Below are positions 7,441 through 16,354 of a stretch of DNA of 23,149 nt, piece by piece. The notes below the pieces were generated by a model, which worked only from the letters and a program-made list of their open reading frames with translations, had not been told where the DNA came from and made no database searches. This stretch comes from a virus. Every line of letters starts with the position of its first letter. Position 1 is the first letter of the stretch. A program made the position numbers and the translations under genes. The stretch spans positions 1 to 23,149 of the IMG/VR virus record IMGVR_UViG_3300046787_000269. The stretch is one strand, 5' to 3'.

Positions 7441-9882
7441 TTATCCAAATATTGATTTTGCTTCCTGAACAGCCACTTTATTGGCTACCTCGTTAAAGTC
7501 GTTGACCTCGAGCACAACAACCGAGGTAACTGATGGCGTGCTCGTTTGCGTATTGGTTTGCTGCATGTTTGTTTGCTGTGTATTCGTGCCAATACTAAAG
7601 CTCGATGCTCCAGCTCCAACTCCGCTTGAAACATTCGGCGCCTGTGGCATTGTGCCGCCTTGATATTGCTGTGAGGCAACCGCCGCCGCTTGCGCGATAC
7701 CAATAGCTGAAGCCGATGCAATACCAAAAATCCCCATAGGCGAAGGGGGTGGCCCATAAGTGGCGATAGCCTTAGCAATAGCGCTTGCCGTGTCGATAGC
7801 GATTTGAGCAATACGCAAGGCCTTGTCTCTTTTAAACTGCGCGCGCTTAATCTTGTCCTCTTCCTGAAATGCCTTTAGGTCATTTTGATACTTGAGCTTT
7901 GCGAACTTGTCATTTATTGATTGCTTTTGCTGTTCGGTTAAATTTTGTTGCGCAAGCTCCGTTTGCTGTTGCTGATTAAGCACCTCATTTTTTTGAGCCG
8001 TTGTTTGCTTGATTTCATTCAGGCGATTTTCCTCCGCAACTTTAACAAGGTCATTGATAGCGTTTAGACTATCAAGCACCCTTTGCGCTATGTCAATCAT
8101 GTTTTGAACGGATGCCAGCTTTTGCTCAAGAGTTTTTTTATCTTGCTCTTTGATAGCGTCATTCTTTTTCTTGTTGATTTCCTCAACCTTTTTAGCATGC
8201 TGTGCCTCGAGAACTTCGATGCCTTTTTTATGTTCTTGCTCCGTTAGTATTTTGTCCTTTAATGCTTTGTCAAGTGCTTTACGTTCTTCAGCTTGCGCGT
8301 CTTCAAAGTTGCGTAGTTCGAGCTGGTATTCGTCCATTATCAATTTTTCATACTGCGCCACCAAAGCAAGGCGCTCTTTTTCTGTTTCTTCTGTTTCCTT
8401 TAGCTTCTTGTCGTCGGCCTCTTTTTGTTTAGCGTAGGCTTCGTTTTGGTATTTTAAATTTAGGTCGTTTTCAGCATTCATTCGAGCGATTTCTAAATCC
8501 TGAACTTGTTGCGATTTGGCGCCGTAATGCTTGGTTGCTAAAGCAATTTCCGCGGCGTATTTATCTTGAATGGATTTAAACTCTTTTTCTTCAGACGTCA
8601 TAGTTAATGTTTGCGCATCGGCTAAAAAACCCTTAATTTGCGCAAGTTCTTCATCTCTTTTTTTCTTGCGCTCTACCGCACGATCATTTGCTTTCTTAAC
8701 CGCTTCAGCATTTGCCACTTCAATGGCATTTGCGTTATCTGTATTAGTTTTGTATTGCTCTTTAATGTCTTTGTTTCCGTCAGATATAAACTTTTTCAAG
8801 TCCTTTGCTCGCTTGCTATCAGCATCTCCCAGCTTAATTAACATGGCTAACTCTGCTCTGTAAGCCTCTTGTTTCACTTTTAGCTCGGCTAGTATGGCCC
8901 GACCTGTTTTAAGCATCTCAGTGCGTTTCTTTTGTTCGAGCGCTGTTGTGTCTTTGCCTGCTGCTTTGGCCATGTTGATTTCATGGTCATAGCGGGCAGC
9001 TATTTTACTTTGCTCGCGGTTCAATTCATTGACACGCAGGTCGGTTTCCTTTTTAGTGTAATTACTGCGCGCTTGGCTGTTCTTTTTATTCTTAGCTGTT
9101 ACGTCATCATCCACAACGCCAAAGAATTGCAGAACCTTGGTAACTCCTGAGAATTTACCAATTACGGACACAACCTTTTCAAAGTTTGCAATAAGCAAAC
9201 CAACACCCACAACTAGCGCGCCGATGCCTGTGGAAAGCATAGCGATGCGAAGCAACTTCATAGCGCCCGTTGATTGACCTACTGCGATTGTGTAAAGCCT
9301 TTCCCAAGCTGTCCGTAATTGCAAACCTAGCACGCTTTCTTTGTTAAGTGCTACCGCAATGGTATTTATTGAGTTGGCTACTCCCTGCACGGCTTGCAGC
9401 TTAACCATTGTTTTCATGAGGTTTTCATTCTCTACACCCGTCAAGGCAATAGCACTTTGAACACCCTCGAATACAGCCGCTCCCGTTTGAATACCCATGA
9501 CCGCGGTGTCTAGGCCTACAAAATCAGAACTCAAAGCCGTTGTTTGGCTGCGAATATCACCCATTCTATCAGTAAGCTCGGCCGCTGCCCTAATGGCATC
9601 CTGACCAATTGGTGAGCTATCTCCTGCTGCGATGGCAATAGATTGGTATTCTCGTACCACTTTGCCGAGTTGACGCATTGAAAGCCCGCCTGCCTCGACC
9701 TTTTTATTAAGCGCGTCGAGCTGTTGGGCAAAATCGTCGTTTGCCTTGCTGTCGGATAGGTTGTTTTGCGTCTTATCAATGTCTTTATTGAGGTTATTTA
9801 GCGCCTTGTCAAAGCTATTAATGTCGTTAATTGTGTTGCCCGTGTCAACGCGCACGGTGTAAACTGCTTGCTTATCTGCCAT
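7441..9882 (-). CDS. Tail tape measure protein
   Basis: This is an 813-residue protein dominated by coiled coil, with long charged Lys/Glu/Gln helices from about 255 to 700. A hydrophobic segment lies at about 214-233 (AMLSTGIGALVVGVGLLIAN) and a Gly/Ala-rich hydrophobic patch near 725-755 (GPPPSPMGIFGIASASAIGI), followed by a Gln/Thr-rich low-complexity tail. An N-terminal TVRVDTGNTINDINSFDKAL segment is typical of the start of tape measure proteins in this phage group. The protein sets tail length and is ejected into the host envelope with the DNA. It is short for a tape measure, so a modest tail is expected. Its start overlaps the stop of the tail-tip gene by one base (TAATG). It lies downstream of the tail-tip genes and upstream of the head module, the reverse of the common order. 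Confidence 0.88.
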   Translation of the reverse strand: MADKQAVYTVRVDTGNTINDINSFDKALNNLNKDIDKTQNNLSDSKANDDFAQQLDALNKKVEAGGLSMRQLGKVVREYQSIAIAAGDSSPIGQDAIRAAAELTDRMGDIRSQTTALSSDFVGLDTAVMGIQTGAAVFEGVQSAIALTGVENENLMKTMVKLQAVQGVANSINTIAVALNKESVLGLQLRTAWERLYTIAVGQSTGAMKLLRIAMLSTGIGALVVGVGLLIANFEKVVSVIGKFSGVTKVLQFFGVVDDDVTAKNKKNSQARSNYTKKETDLRVNELNREQSKIAARYDHEINMAKAAGKDTTALEQKKRTEMLKTGRAILAELKVKQEAYRAELAMLIKLGDADSKRAKDLKKFISDGNKDIKEQYKTNTDNANAIEVANAEAVKKANDRAVERKKKRDEELAQIKGFLADAQTLTMTSEEKEFKSIQDKYAAEIALATKHYGAKSQQVQDLEIARMNAENDLNLKYQNEAYAKQKEADDKKLKETEETEKERLALVAQYEKLIMDEYQLELRNFEDAQAEERKALDKALKDKILTEQEHKKGIEVLEAQHAKKVEEINKKKNDAIKEQDKKTLEQKLASVQNMIDIAQRVLDSLNAINDLVKVAEENRLNEIKQTTAQKNEVLNQQQQTELAQQNLTEQQKQSINDKFAKLKYQNDLKAFQEEDKIKRAQFKRDKALRIAQIAIDTASAIAKAIATYGPPPSPMGIFGIASASAIGIAQAAAVASQQYQGGTMPQAPNVSSGVGAGASSFSIGTNTQQTNMQQTNTQTSTPSVTSVVVLEVNDFNEVANKVAVQEAKSIFG

Positions 9883-12146
9883 TATAGTATGTATTTAAGT
9901 AATTCGGTTTTTGTGCTGTTGTCATTTGTTGGATTGTAGTCCTGAATCTTTTGTAGGCGGTAAACAACCCCGTCTAAATTCAGCAAATAGCGGAAATCTA
10001 AGCCGTAAATATCCGCCTCATTCCATCGCATCGAGCATTTGACTAGACCGCCATAGCGCGAAACAAGTTCTTTCAAGAACTGCTCATGATATTGGTAAAG
10101 ATTTGCTTGCGGCAACGTTGCGCTATTCCAATAAAGCACGTCAGGCACCCCAAAATTCAAGTCAAATGTTGGGTTTGTTATTTGGTCCAAATGCCCAACG
10201 TATGGATAAACACTAAAAGCGTTAGTTGCTCCAAGTTCGTCAATGACATTAAAGTCAGCAACCTCAAAATTTCCTTTGCCTACCTGAACAATAAACGGCT
10301 TGCCTTTTTTCGGGGTTACCGCTCCGTTGTTTACGGTAAAGTTTCGCGGCACAATTAAGCCCGTGTAGGTGCCATCGTCAAATGGTATATTTGCCATGAG
10401 CTTTTGCGCAAATGGTAATTGGTAGGTGGTTGTGCTATTTGCAAGCTGGCTATCATTGACCAACTCAAACGAGCCAAATTGCTCACCAAACTTATTGAAG
10501 TAGTCAACATTGAAATAGTCGTCGTCTTTTTGCCAAAGGAACTGATAACGCTTAGAGGCTATATTTGCTGAAGGTACGATTTCGATTTGTTCGCTTTCAT
10601 CAAGTTTATGTGTAACAATAACCGCTTCATTGCTTGGCTTGTAGTATTCAATCAGCGGCTCAATCAGCAGTTTTGTTGGCTCGAACTTATCAGGCGATAC
10701 CAAAAGATTAAACATTTTTACAAAGCCATTAAAGAAATCAGCCGCGCTCATGTCAGGAAGTAACGCGGATAAATACACCGTGCTGCCCGGCACGATTTGA
10801 GCAACCGCCTTTTCAAAATTGACAAGCGTGTCAATGCTTGACACCTTAACCGAGTAGCTTATATTTTGCCCTGAAAAGCTCGCGAGGTCTATGCCTGTAA
10901 ATGCCATGATTAGGCGCAGCGATACACGCACCTCATCATTAATCAGCAAGTTCATTTGTCGCGAGTAGTCAAAGTCTATGGTAAATGATTGGCTTAGTGC
11001 TGTGGAGGTAATCGGACCCGTATAGACATCCTCAATTGCAAACACAGTGTTATTCTTGTAGATGACCGCGCGTAGTGTATAAGTAGCATTTACACCTACA
11101 ATTGTGGCGCCTGCTAAATCAAAATCTAAATCAATGGCATGACGGCCAAAGTAATGGAAGTTAAACAAGCCTCGAACTGCCGAGCGAAACAACGCAGGCA
11201 CTTCACTAACCATTTGTGATCGTATATCTTGATTGACAAATATATCAATCGCATCCGCAAAAGTAGCCGTGCCAAAACTCGGCACATATTCAGGTGTCCC
11301 GTTGTTATCTATAATTTGAACACCGCCAACTTGTTGAGCTTCTAAAATATATGCACCTGCTGAAATTTCAACATTCAGCGCGCTATCAGTATCGGCTTGC
11401 GCTGGGCTTACGCTTGGTAATTCTCCGCCTTGGTAAGCAATTGCAAGTCTTTTGAATAGATTAGATTCTAAAAAGGCGCTTTCCCAAGTCAAGCCAACTT
11501 TAGCAAAAATCTTTTGCATTATCCCGTAGCAAAAAACCTGCAAAGGAAATTGCTCAACACCAAAGGTATTGGCATTTACGCGCGGAAATCCGTAATCAAT
11601 AAGCCCGTAATAGTAGCCGACCCCATCCCATGCGCCCCCAGTGTTAATTGATTGAGAGCCGCCGTTTATTTGATTAAACCCCGCCCAGGTTTCAGAAACA
11701 TTTGCTATATCCAAAATGTGGTCGTATTCCGAATAATCGAGCTCATTTATTTTGAACTCGCCCATCTTAGCCACGTAGTCAATTATCTCGCTTACAAGAG
11801 TAATTTCAAATGTCCAAAAGCCGTCGTTGCGCTTGCAGGAAAGTAGCTGTGCGGTGCCGTTGAATTGCAGTAAACCATTTTGATACACCTGTGCAGGCGC
11901 TTTGATTGTTGGGTCAAAATCAACAAGGCTGCTTGCCTGCCCGTTTGGGTTTTCAACCGATGTCAATTGAAAGACGCTGTTGAATATCGCCTGATTGATT
12001 GACGTTCCGGGCAGCGTAATTGTTTTAGAGCTCGCACCGCTTCGCTTTGAAAGGTCAGTAAGTTCTGATACGCTAAACGAAAAAGGAAATGTAGGTCGCT
12101 CCGCAAGCTGTACAAGCTGCTCATTTATGTAGAGTTCAGTGTCCAT
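9882..12146 (-). CDS. Tail-tip / baseplate hub-like protein
   Basis: This is a 754-residue protein. The N-terminus (LYINEQLVQLAERPTFPFSF, then LSKRSGASSKTITLPGTSIN) is a pattern I associate with a large tail-tip protein of Bacteroidota siphophages. The middle is rich in aromatic residues and strands (FPLQVFCYGIMQKIFAKVGL at about 200-220). The later half includes ADFFNGFVKMFNLLVSPDKF followed by LIEPLIEYYKPSNEAVIVTH, and YQFLWQKDDDYFN. This resembles the modular beta-rich hub folds that cap the tail tube. No peptidoglycan hydrolase motif is visible. One-base TAATG overlaps couple it to the preceding tail gene and to the tape measure gene. Its role at the distal tail is inferred from synteny and size. 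Confidence 0.68.
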   Translation of the reverse strand: MDTELYINEQLVQLAERPTFPFSFSVSELTDLSKRSGASSKTITLPGTSINQAIFNSVFQLTSVENPNGQASSLVDFDPTIKAPAQVYQNGLLQFNGTAQLLSCKRNDGFWTFEITLVSEIIDYVAKMGEFKINELDYSEYDHILDIANVSETWAGFNQINGGSQSINTGGAWDGVGYYYGLIDYGFPRVNANTFGVEQFPLQVFCYGIMQKIFAKVGLTWESAFLESNLFKRLAIAYQGGELPSVSPAQADTDSALNVEISAGAYILEAQQVGGVQIIDNNGTPEYVPSFGTATFADAIDIFVNQDIRSQMVSEVPALFRSAVRGLFNFHYFGRHAIDLDFDLAGATIVGVNATYTLRAVIYKNNTVFAIEDVYTGPITSTALSQSFTIDFDYSRQMNLLINDEVRVSLRLIMAFTGIDLASFSGQNISYSVKVSSIDTLVNFEKAVAQIVPGSTVYLSALLPDMSAADFFNGFVKMFNLLVSPDKFEPTKLLIEPLIEYYKPSNEAVIVTHKLDESEQIEIVPSANIASKRYQFLWQKDDDYFNVDYFNKFGEQFGSFELVNDSQLANSTTTYQLPFAQKLMANIPFDDGTYTGLIVPRNFTVNNGAVTPKKGKPFIVQVGKGNFEVADFNVIDELGATNAFSVYPYVGHLDQITNPTFDLNFGVPDVLYWNSATLPQANLYQYHEQFLKELVSRYGGLVKCSMRWNEADIYGLDFRYLLNLDGVVYRLQKIQDYNPTNDNSTKTELLKYIL

Positions 12147-13351
12147 TAGTTAAGCTGGCTTTGATAAGTGTAAGTGCGCTCAAGCGTTACTTGCTCTTGA
12201 ATCAACCCGTTTCGCTTGCGAGTTTTGAGTTGATAGCTAGTATTTGTAACCTTGACGGGTTCAAATCCGCTCGGGGTTTCAAGGTAAACCTTTGGGCTTT
12301 CAAATAACGAAGCAACTAACCATTGCTGCACCTCGGGTGATATCCAATCGCTATTAAGTAGCATTTGCGCTTTGGATTGCTTTGAGGCCGTTACGTTTTG
12401 TCCCTGATAAATAGGGTAGGTATGTGCGCCTTCAATCCATGCGCCTTTATTTCTTTCGTAATCTTGAGCTGTAACCTCGGCGCTTTCAACACTATCCATT
12501 TCAAAGCTGAATGAATCCCACACGCCAAACTTATTGAGCCAGTGCAGGCGCCTAATTGGGTAACGCTTGCAGTCGAAATCTATCCAAAAAGCAAACTCTT
12601 CAGAAAAGCCAGTATTAAGACCTGCTCCCAAGCCTTGCGCCTGTACCGTATAGTAAGCCGAGTTTTCAAAATCAGGTGTTGTAATACTGGTATTTGCCAC
12701 AATGGTAGCAGGCGAGCAGTCAATAACCACAAGCTCATTTGTGAGGATATTGACCGTGTCAGTTGCAACAACACTATTTGCAATATCATAAAGGGTATAA
12801 ACGAAATTGATGTTTTTTGCTAATGAAAGCAAGCCTAAAAATGCGCGTTGGTCTAGGCCAACAAATGCTTTTTTACTGCGAGGCCAATACGTCAAGAAAT
12901 CAACCGTATTCGGGAATGCTGTAAATGGGTTACTGCGCGAGGCATCGTAATTTCGGTAGTCCCAATTGATAAAATCAACGTGAGTAAGCGCGGCGTTTAT
13001 AGCTATCAATGGGGTGGATGCCGCTCCGCTTTGAATTGTAGGGGGTGCTCCGTACTTTTCAAATACTTCAACATACACTTTTGCGAAGGCCTCAAAGTAG
13101 TTGGTAAGCAAAGCGCCGTCAGTTATGAGGTTTGAATTTAAGTAGCTGCGCAATACCCCTTCGGCATTAAATTTACCCCCGTCAACAGTCTCTAAAAAGG
13201 TTTCGTGAGTAGAATGATACGCGCCATTTATGTAAAGCATTACAATAAAACTGAAATTAGGCTGCGCCGCTTCGGTGCTGCTAAATGTCCATTCGTAAGG
13301 ATTGCAACCGGGCGCTACTCTTTGAGGACCCTGTGTTAATGTTATTGCCAT
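12146..13351 (-). CDS. Tail structural protein, distal-tail-like
   Basis: This is a 401-residue, strand-rich protein. The segment FAFWIDFDCKRYPIRRLHWLN followed by KFGVWDSFSFEMDS (about 255-290) matches a recurring pattern in phage tail proteins in which a C..YP.R.LHWLN-type strand precedes a G.WD.F.F strand. The C-terminus LKTRKRNGLIQEQVTLERTY is a strand pair. The N-terminus GCNPYEWTFSS and NFSFIVMLYINGAYHS suggests a first beta-sandwich. It may form a ring around the tube end or join tube to tip; I cannot distinguish these. It is coupled to the larger tail-tip gene by a TAATG overlap and overlaps the upstream gp10-like gene by 10 bp. Confidence 0.62.
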   Translation of the reverse strand: MAITLTQGPQRVAPGCNPYEWTFSSTEAAQPNFSFIVMLYINGAYHSTHETFLETVDGGKFNAEGVLRSYLNSNLITDGALLTNYFEAFAKVYVEVFEKYGAPPTIQSGAASTPLIAINAALTHVDFINWDYRNYDASRSNPFTAFPNTVDFLTYWPRSKKAFVGLDQRAFLGLLSLAKNINFVYTLYDIANSVVATDTVNILTNELVVIDCSPATIVANTSITTPDFENSAYYTVQAQGLGAGLNTGFSEEFAFWIDFDCKRYPIRRLHWLNKFGVWDSFSFEMDSVESAEVTAQDYERNKGAWIEGAHTYPIYQGQNVTASKQSKAQMLLNSDWISPEVQQWLVASLFESPKVYLETPSGFEPVKVTNTSYQLKTRKRNGLIQEQVTLERTYTYQSQLN

Positions 13352-13878
13352 GTCTTTGTGTTTCGTTCAAATTTTACGTCAAATTGTAGGCCTGTGAGCG
13401 CGGTAAGGTCGTCGCCTATGCTGGTGAGTAGTTCATCAGTGAATACCATTTCAGTAATGCGCTTAGCCTGCAAGCCGTGCCGCTTTATGCTGTATGCTGT
13501 TGCGTAGGCTTGGCGCATGTCGCCGCCTTTCCACCCTTGAATAGCTTTCGCCATTGTGGAGCTCACGCCAGCATAACGAAAGGAATAAGGCGAGCCGCTC
13601 ATCTGAGGCCTGCGATAGGTGTAGCCCTCTTTAGCGGGTAGGGCATTCACACCCTCATCAACAAAATTATAATAGCTATCGGCTTGGATTTGAAAAGACA
13701 ATACGCCCGTAGGAAAGTAGGCAACCGATTGAGCTAGCGCGCCCGAGTTGCTTGCTTTGGCTAGTATGGCCTCGCGTAGCTGTTGCGTTACGTCGTTTGC
13801 GATTCCGAGTATCAGTTTTTCATACTCACTTTGTGGAGCTGCTTGACCTGTTATACCTAAATCGCTAAGATTGACCAT
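13342..13878 (-). CDS. HK97 gp10-like tail/neck completion protein
   Basis: This is a 178-residue protein. Residues about 20-60 form a long helix (IANDVTQQLREAILAKASNS) followed by GALAQSVAYFPTGVLSFQIQ and DSYYNFVDEGVNALPAKEGY. The pattern of helix, LxxSV strand and YYxFVDEGV is characteristic of HK97-gp10-like head-tail or tail-completion proteins. Further on it has SPYSFRYAGVSSTMAKAIQG and AYATAYSIKRHGLQAKR, also typical of the group in Bacteroidota phages. The start overlaps the -1-frame end of the upstream frameshift pair by 14 bp and its stop overlaps the next tail gene by 10 bp. Function is inferred from family resemblance. Confidence 0.7.
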   Translation of the reverse strand: MVNLSDLGITGQAAPQSEYEKLILGIANDVTQQLREAILAKASNSGALAQSVAYFPTGVLSFQIQADSYYNFVDEGVNALPAKEGYTYRRPQMSGSPYSFRYAGVSSTMAKAIQGWKGGDMRQAYATAYSIKRHGLQAKRITEMVFTDELLTSIGDDLTALTGLQFDVKFERNTKTWQ

Positions 13879-14161
13879 TTATTATAGTGCTGCGCTGTTG
13901 TTTGATGCGTAGGTAGTTTTGCCAAAACAAGAACTTTTGATAAGGCATTGCGCCGATTTCTGCGACGGGTATATTCAGCTCTTTCGCCACCAAGACAAAC
14001 GCAGACGTGAAATGATACCACGCATCCTCGTTGCCCTTTGCCTCTTCTTTAGTAGCTTCTCCGTCGTCTTCGCTGCTATCCTCATCCTCGCTATCTGAAT
14101 CCCCGAAATAGCGAGTTTCCAGTCTTCGTAATTCGACAAAAAAAAATTGTAGAAGTTCCAA
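13865..14161 (-). CDS. -1-frame extension of candidate tail assembly chaperone (GT-like)
   Basis: This open frame of 98 codons overlaps the previous gene's 3' end in the -1 frame. Its own ATG at 14161 lies inside that gene, so I think it is normally reached by a -1 shift at the T9 run. That would fuse residues 1-176 of the upstream frame to 90 residues here, a 266-residue product ending at base 13865. The extension has a strongly acidic linker (GDSDSEDEDSSEDDGEATKE) followed by a helical domain (WYHFTSAFVLVAKELNIPVA, PYQKFLFWQNYLRIKQQ). That looks like real protein, unlike the basic tail of the zero frame. It runs up to the next gene with a 14-bp overlap. A sequencing indel in the homopolymer joining the two into one gene is the alternative. 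Confidence 0.62.
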   Translation of the reverse strand: MELLQFFFVELRRLETRYFGDSDSEDEDSSEDDGEATKEEAKGNEDAWYHFTSAFVLVAKELNIPVAEIGAMPYQKFLFWQNYLRIKQQRSTIINGQS

Positions 14162-14664
14162 AATTCCTCGCCATCAAAGTGCTCGGCAAATAGCTTCTCG
14201 CGCCTTTCGTTAGGGTTTATGACCTGTTGGTGTGCATCTTCTTGGTGATAGCTTAAACCTTGCTCAATGTACATTATAGCGACTAGCCGCTCGGGGTGCG
14301 CGTACAGGCTTTCGACATCGAGTAGCTTCGCGTCAATGATTTGACCCGTTGACCATGCGCCAAAGTTGGGCGTAAATTTGAACTTTTGGCCTTTGACCTC
14401 TATAAGCTCGCGCGGCTCTTTGTATTTGTAGGTCGAAAGCAAAGTGATATAATGATCAGAAATCATTAACACGTCATCAACGTCAATGCGCCGCGCTTGG
14501 CTCATTGGCATCTCCAGCATGATTGCAACAACTTGGGTGCGAAATTCTAGATTTTGCAGCAATGCCGTGAATTTGCGGTCATCAAATCCCTCGAGCAATT
14601 TTAGCCACATGGCGATTTGTCCGATTTTGATTTGAGAAATGGATGTCTTAAATTGGTGTGTCAT
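13975..14664 (-). CDS. Candidate tail assembly chaperone, zero-frame product (G-like)
   Basis: This is a 229-residue protein between the large terminase (ATGA overlap) and tail genes. Residues 1-172 look like a folded helical protein (IAMWLKLLEGFDDRKFTALL, VVAIMLEMPMS, LMISDHYITLLSTY, WSTGQIIDAKLLDVES, HPERLVAIMYIEQG), ending in DGEEFWNFYNFFL. Residue N173 begins a T9 slippery run. After it the zero frame adds 53 residues that are oddly basic (KLLKKRQRATRMRG, RLRLSWWRKS) and may not be selected. Tailed phages commonly make two chaperone forms by a programmed -1 shift, and the overlap with an acidic -1 frame suggests that here. Its place between terminase and tail genes, rather than just before the tape measure, is unusual, so the chaperone label is inference. 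Confidence 0.6.
   Translation of the reverse strand: MTHQFKTSISQIKIGQIAMWLKLLEGFDDRKFTALLQNLEFRTQVVAIMLEMPMSQARRIDVDDVLMISDHYITLLSTYKYKEPRELIEVKGQKFKFTPNFGAWSTGQIIDAKLLDVESLYAHPERLVAIMYIEQGLSYHQEDAHQQVINPNERREKLFAEHFDGEEFWNFYNFFLSNYEDWKLAISGIQIARMRIAAKTTEKLLKKRQRATRMRGIISRLRLSWWRKS
14137..14148 (-). promoter_or_regulatory. Candidate -1 ribosomal frameshift slippery site (T9)
   Basis: On the minus strand the zero-frame codons are AAT TTT TTT TTG, containing nine consecutive T (bases 14146-14138). They fit the slippery heptamers T TTT TTT and T TTT TTG. A perfect 8-bp stem (14108-14115 with 14087-14094, 13-nt loop) lies 21 nt downstream, further than the usual 5-9 nt. The -1 frame is open across the site and on to base 13865. 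Confidence 0.55.
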
Positions 14665-15854
14665 GCAAATACGTATTTGGCGCGGGTTCGTTTTTCTTTT
14701 AGTGATTGATTTGCTAAGGCCAAAGAAATAACGCTATCGTCGTGCATTCCCTTTGGCGCTGAATATTGAACGTTTCGCGTTTTGTTGTTATAGACAAAGG
14801 TAAAGTTTTCGAGCTCATCAATAAGCCAATCCTTGTCAAGAATCTGAATCGATTTGTCTTCAAATGCCACCGCTAAATCCTCAATCATTATTGGCTTTGT
14901 TTTGGTGCTGGTTACGTGTGGATAGATGAGGTTGCGGCATTTCTTTTGTAGCATCTCATAAAAGACATCACCCTGATTGTTTACCTCAACGGCGGTCATG
15001 GCATTATACTGAATGATTATAGCGGCTACCTTGTCAATTATTTGCGTCCATTCCATTTGGCGCCAACGCTCGCAGTAAACCATTTGCTTTTTGTCGTTGA
15101 GTATGGATAGCACGGTGTAGTCATCCGCTCGGCCGATGTCAAGGCCTGCAAAGTGCCTGCCTTTTTCACCTATGCCAATACAAGCGCGCACGTTTTTAAA
15201 GATACCAGCGCCGTCATCAATAAACTCGGCTAGGTATTCTTGTCTAAATATGTGCTCAGGTAGCGATGCGCGGCGCTCATCAATTTCAGCGGGGTCAATC
15301 ATGGGGTTATCATACGAAGTGAACGTAAATGATTTATAACGCTCATCGTAATTGGGGCGCATATAGATGCCGTGAAAGTGGTTTTTTCCTTTAGGCGTTG
15401 AAATGAAAAGCACCTTTTTGCCCTTGACAAGTACGGTTGCGCTCAATACCTCATCCCAAAGCTCTTTACGTGTAAATGCCGTCTCATCAATTATCAGGTA
15501 GTGAAAGGTATTGCCTCGAATGTTATCCGGACGCTCACCTGAAAAGAACTGAATTTTTGAGCCCATGCCTCCAATCAGCAGCTCGGATTTATTGAAGTTA
15601 AACAAGCCGCTATTTTGGGTGTATTTCTCGAAATCCGAAAAGACTTTCTTTGATTGCTTGTAAACAGGCGATACCCAAGCAATGTCGCAACCTGCATCAT
15701 TGATTGCCCAATAAAGCATTTGATTTAAGCCAAGCATTGATTTGCCGAACTGCCTACCGATATTGAGCGTGTAGTATTTAAACGGCTCGTTATTGATTGA
15801 GTCGTGTATCAGGCGCTGTTTTTCGTGTGGTTTGTAGCCTTTTATGGTTGCCAT
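14661..15854 (-). CDS. terL: Terminase large subunit (ATPase/nuclease)
   Basis: This is a 397-residue packaging motor that also cuts concatemeric DNA. The Walker A-like loop is NIGRQFGKSM (31-40) and the Walker B motif is YLIIDE (119-124). The coupling motif is ISTPKG (151-156). The RNase H-like nuclease domain shows GLDIGRADDYTV (Asp239), AVEVNNQGD (Glu290) and GMHDDSVISLALA (Asp372/373), the three acidic clusters expected for metal binding. Length is typical of compact terminases. The start overlaps the small subunit stop (TAATG) and the stop overlaps the next gene (ATGA). The portal it must dock to is encoded far downstream, near the left end of the window. Confidence 0.95.
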   Translation of the reverse strand: MATIKGYKPHEKQRLIHDSINNEPFKYYTLNIGRQFGKSMLGLNQMLYWAINDAGCDIAWVSPVYKQSKKVFSDFEKYTQNSGLFNFNKSELLIGGMGSKIQFFSGERPDNIRGNTFHYLIIDETAFTRKELWDEVLSATVLVKGKKVLFISTPKGKNHFHGIYMRPNYDERYKSFTFTSYDNPMIDPAEIDERRASLPEHIFRQEYLAEFIDDGAGIFKNVRACIGIGEKGRHFAGLDIGRADDYTVLSILNDKKQMVYCERWRQMEWTQIIDKVAAIIIQYNAMTAVEVNNQGDVFYEMLQKKCRNLIYPHVTSTKTKPIMIEDLAVAFEDKSIQILDKDWLIDELENFTFVYNNKTRNVQYSAPKGMHDDSVISLALANQSLKEKRTRAKYVFA

Positions 15855-16354
15855 TAAATGTCGAAATCAAAGTGGTCAACGTTTTTAGTTTCAATTTGTT
15901 GGCGGTCGTGCATACCTAAGCGATTCTTTGCGTAAAAAATACCTTTGCCTTCATTGGCTACGATGTCCACGGCAATAGCTTTCATTTGAGCGTCGATGTT
16001 TTTTATAGTGTGGCTTCGCTCACCTTCGTCATCTAGCCACCTGTACCAAGTACGGCGGTCAAGCAAAGGCATCCCCACTTTCTTGGGAATCCAAATCCGT
16101 AAGAAATAGTCAATAGTAGGGATGTGCCTATCGAGCAAGCTAACAACTCGGCCACTAGCTGAAACGTGTTCTTTGGTGTTCTCGATACATTCTACCGCGT
16201 AGTTCCATCCCAAGTCTTCTAACAAGTCGAGCTTTTCGATTATTTGAAGCGCCATCGGTTTTAGCCTTTTTACCGCGGGCTTTTTAACCGCTCTTGTATT
16301 ACTCGCTGGCTTGGTCGTTGCCTTCGCCTTCGTTGTTGTTTGCGCTTTGGCCAT
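15854..16354 (-). CDS. terS: Terminase small subunit-like DNA-binding protein
   Basis: This is a 166-residue protein directly upstream of, and TAATG-coupled to, the large terminase. It has a Lys/Thr/Ala/Pro-rich basic tail (1-33, with TTKAKATTKPASNTRAVKKP), then helices. The segment LDRRTWYRWLDDEGERSHTI (about 98-118) looks like an HTH, and GKGIFYAKNRLGMHDRQQIE (about 136-155) matches the common small-subunit ending in which an FYxKNR-G-x-D motif precedes a charged tail. The subunit recognises pac/cos DNA. The start at 16354 overlaps the upstream gene by 56 bp. The second Met (base 16255) would remove the basic tail and the overlap, so the start is uncertain. Confidence 0.78.
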   Translation of the reverse strand: MAKAQTTTKAKATTKPASNTRAVKKPAVKRLKPMALQIIEKLDLLEDLGWNYAVECIENTKEHVSASGRVVSLLDRHIPTIDYFLRIWIPKKVGMPLLDRRTWYRWLDDEGERSHTIKNIDAQMKAIAVDIVANEGKGIFYAKNRLGMHDRQQIETKNVDHFDFDI

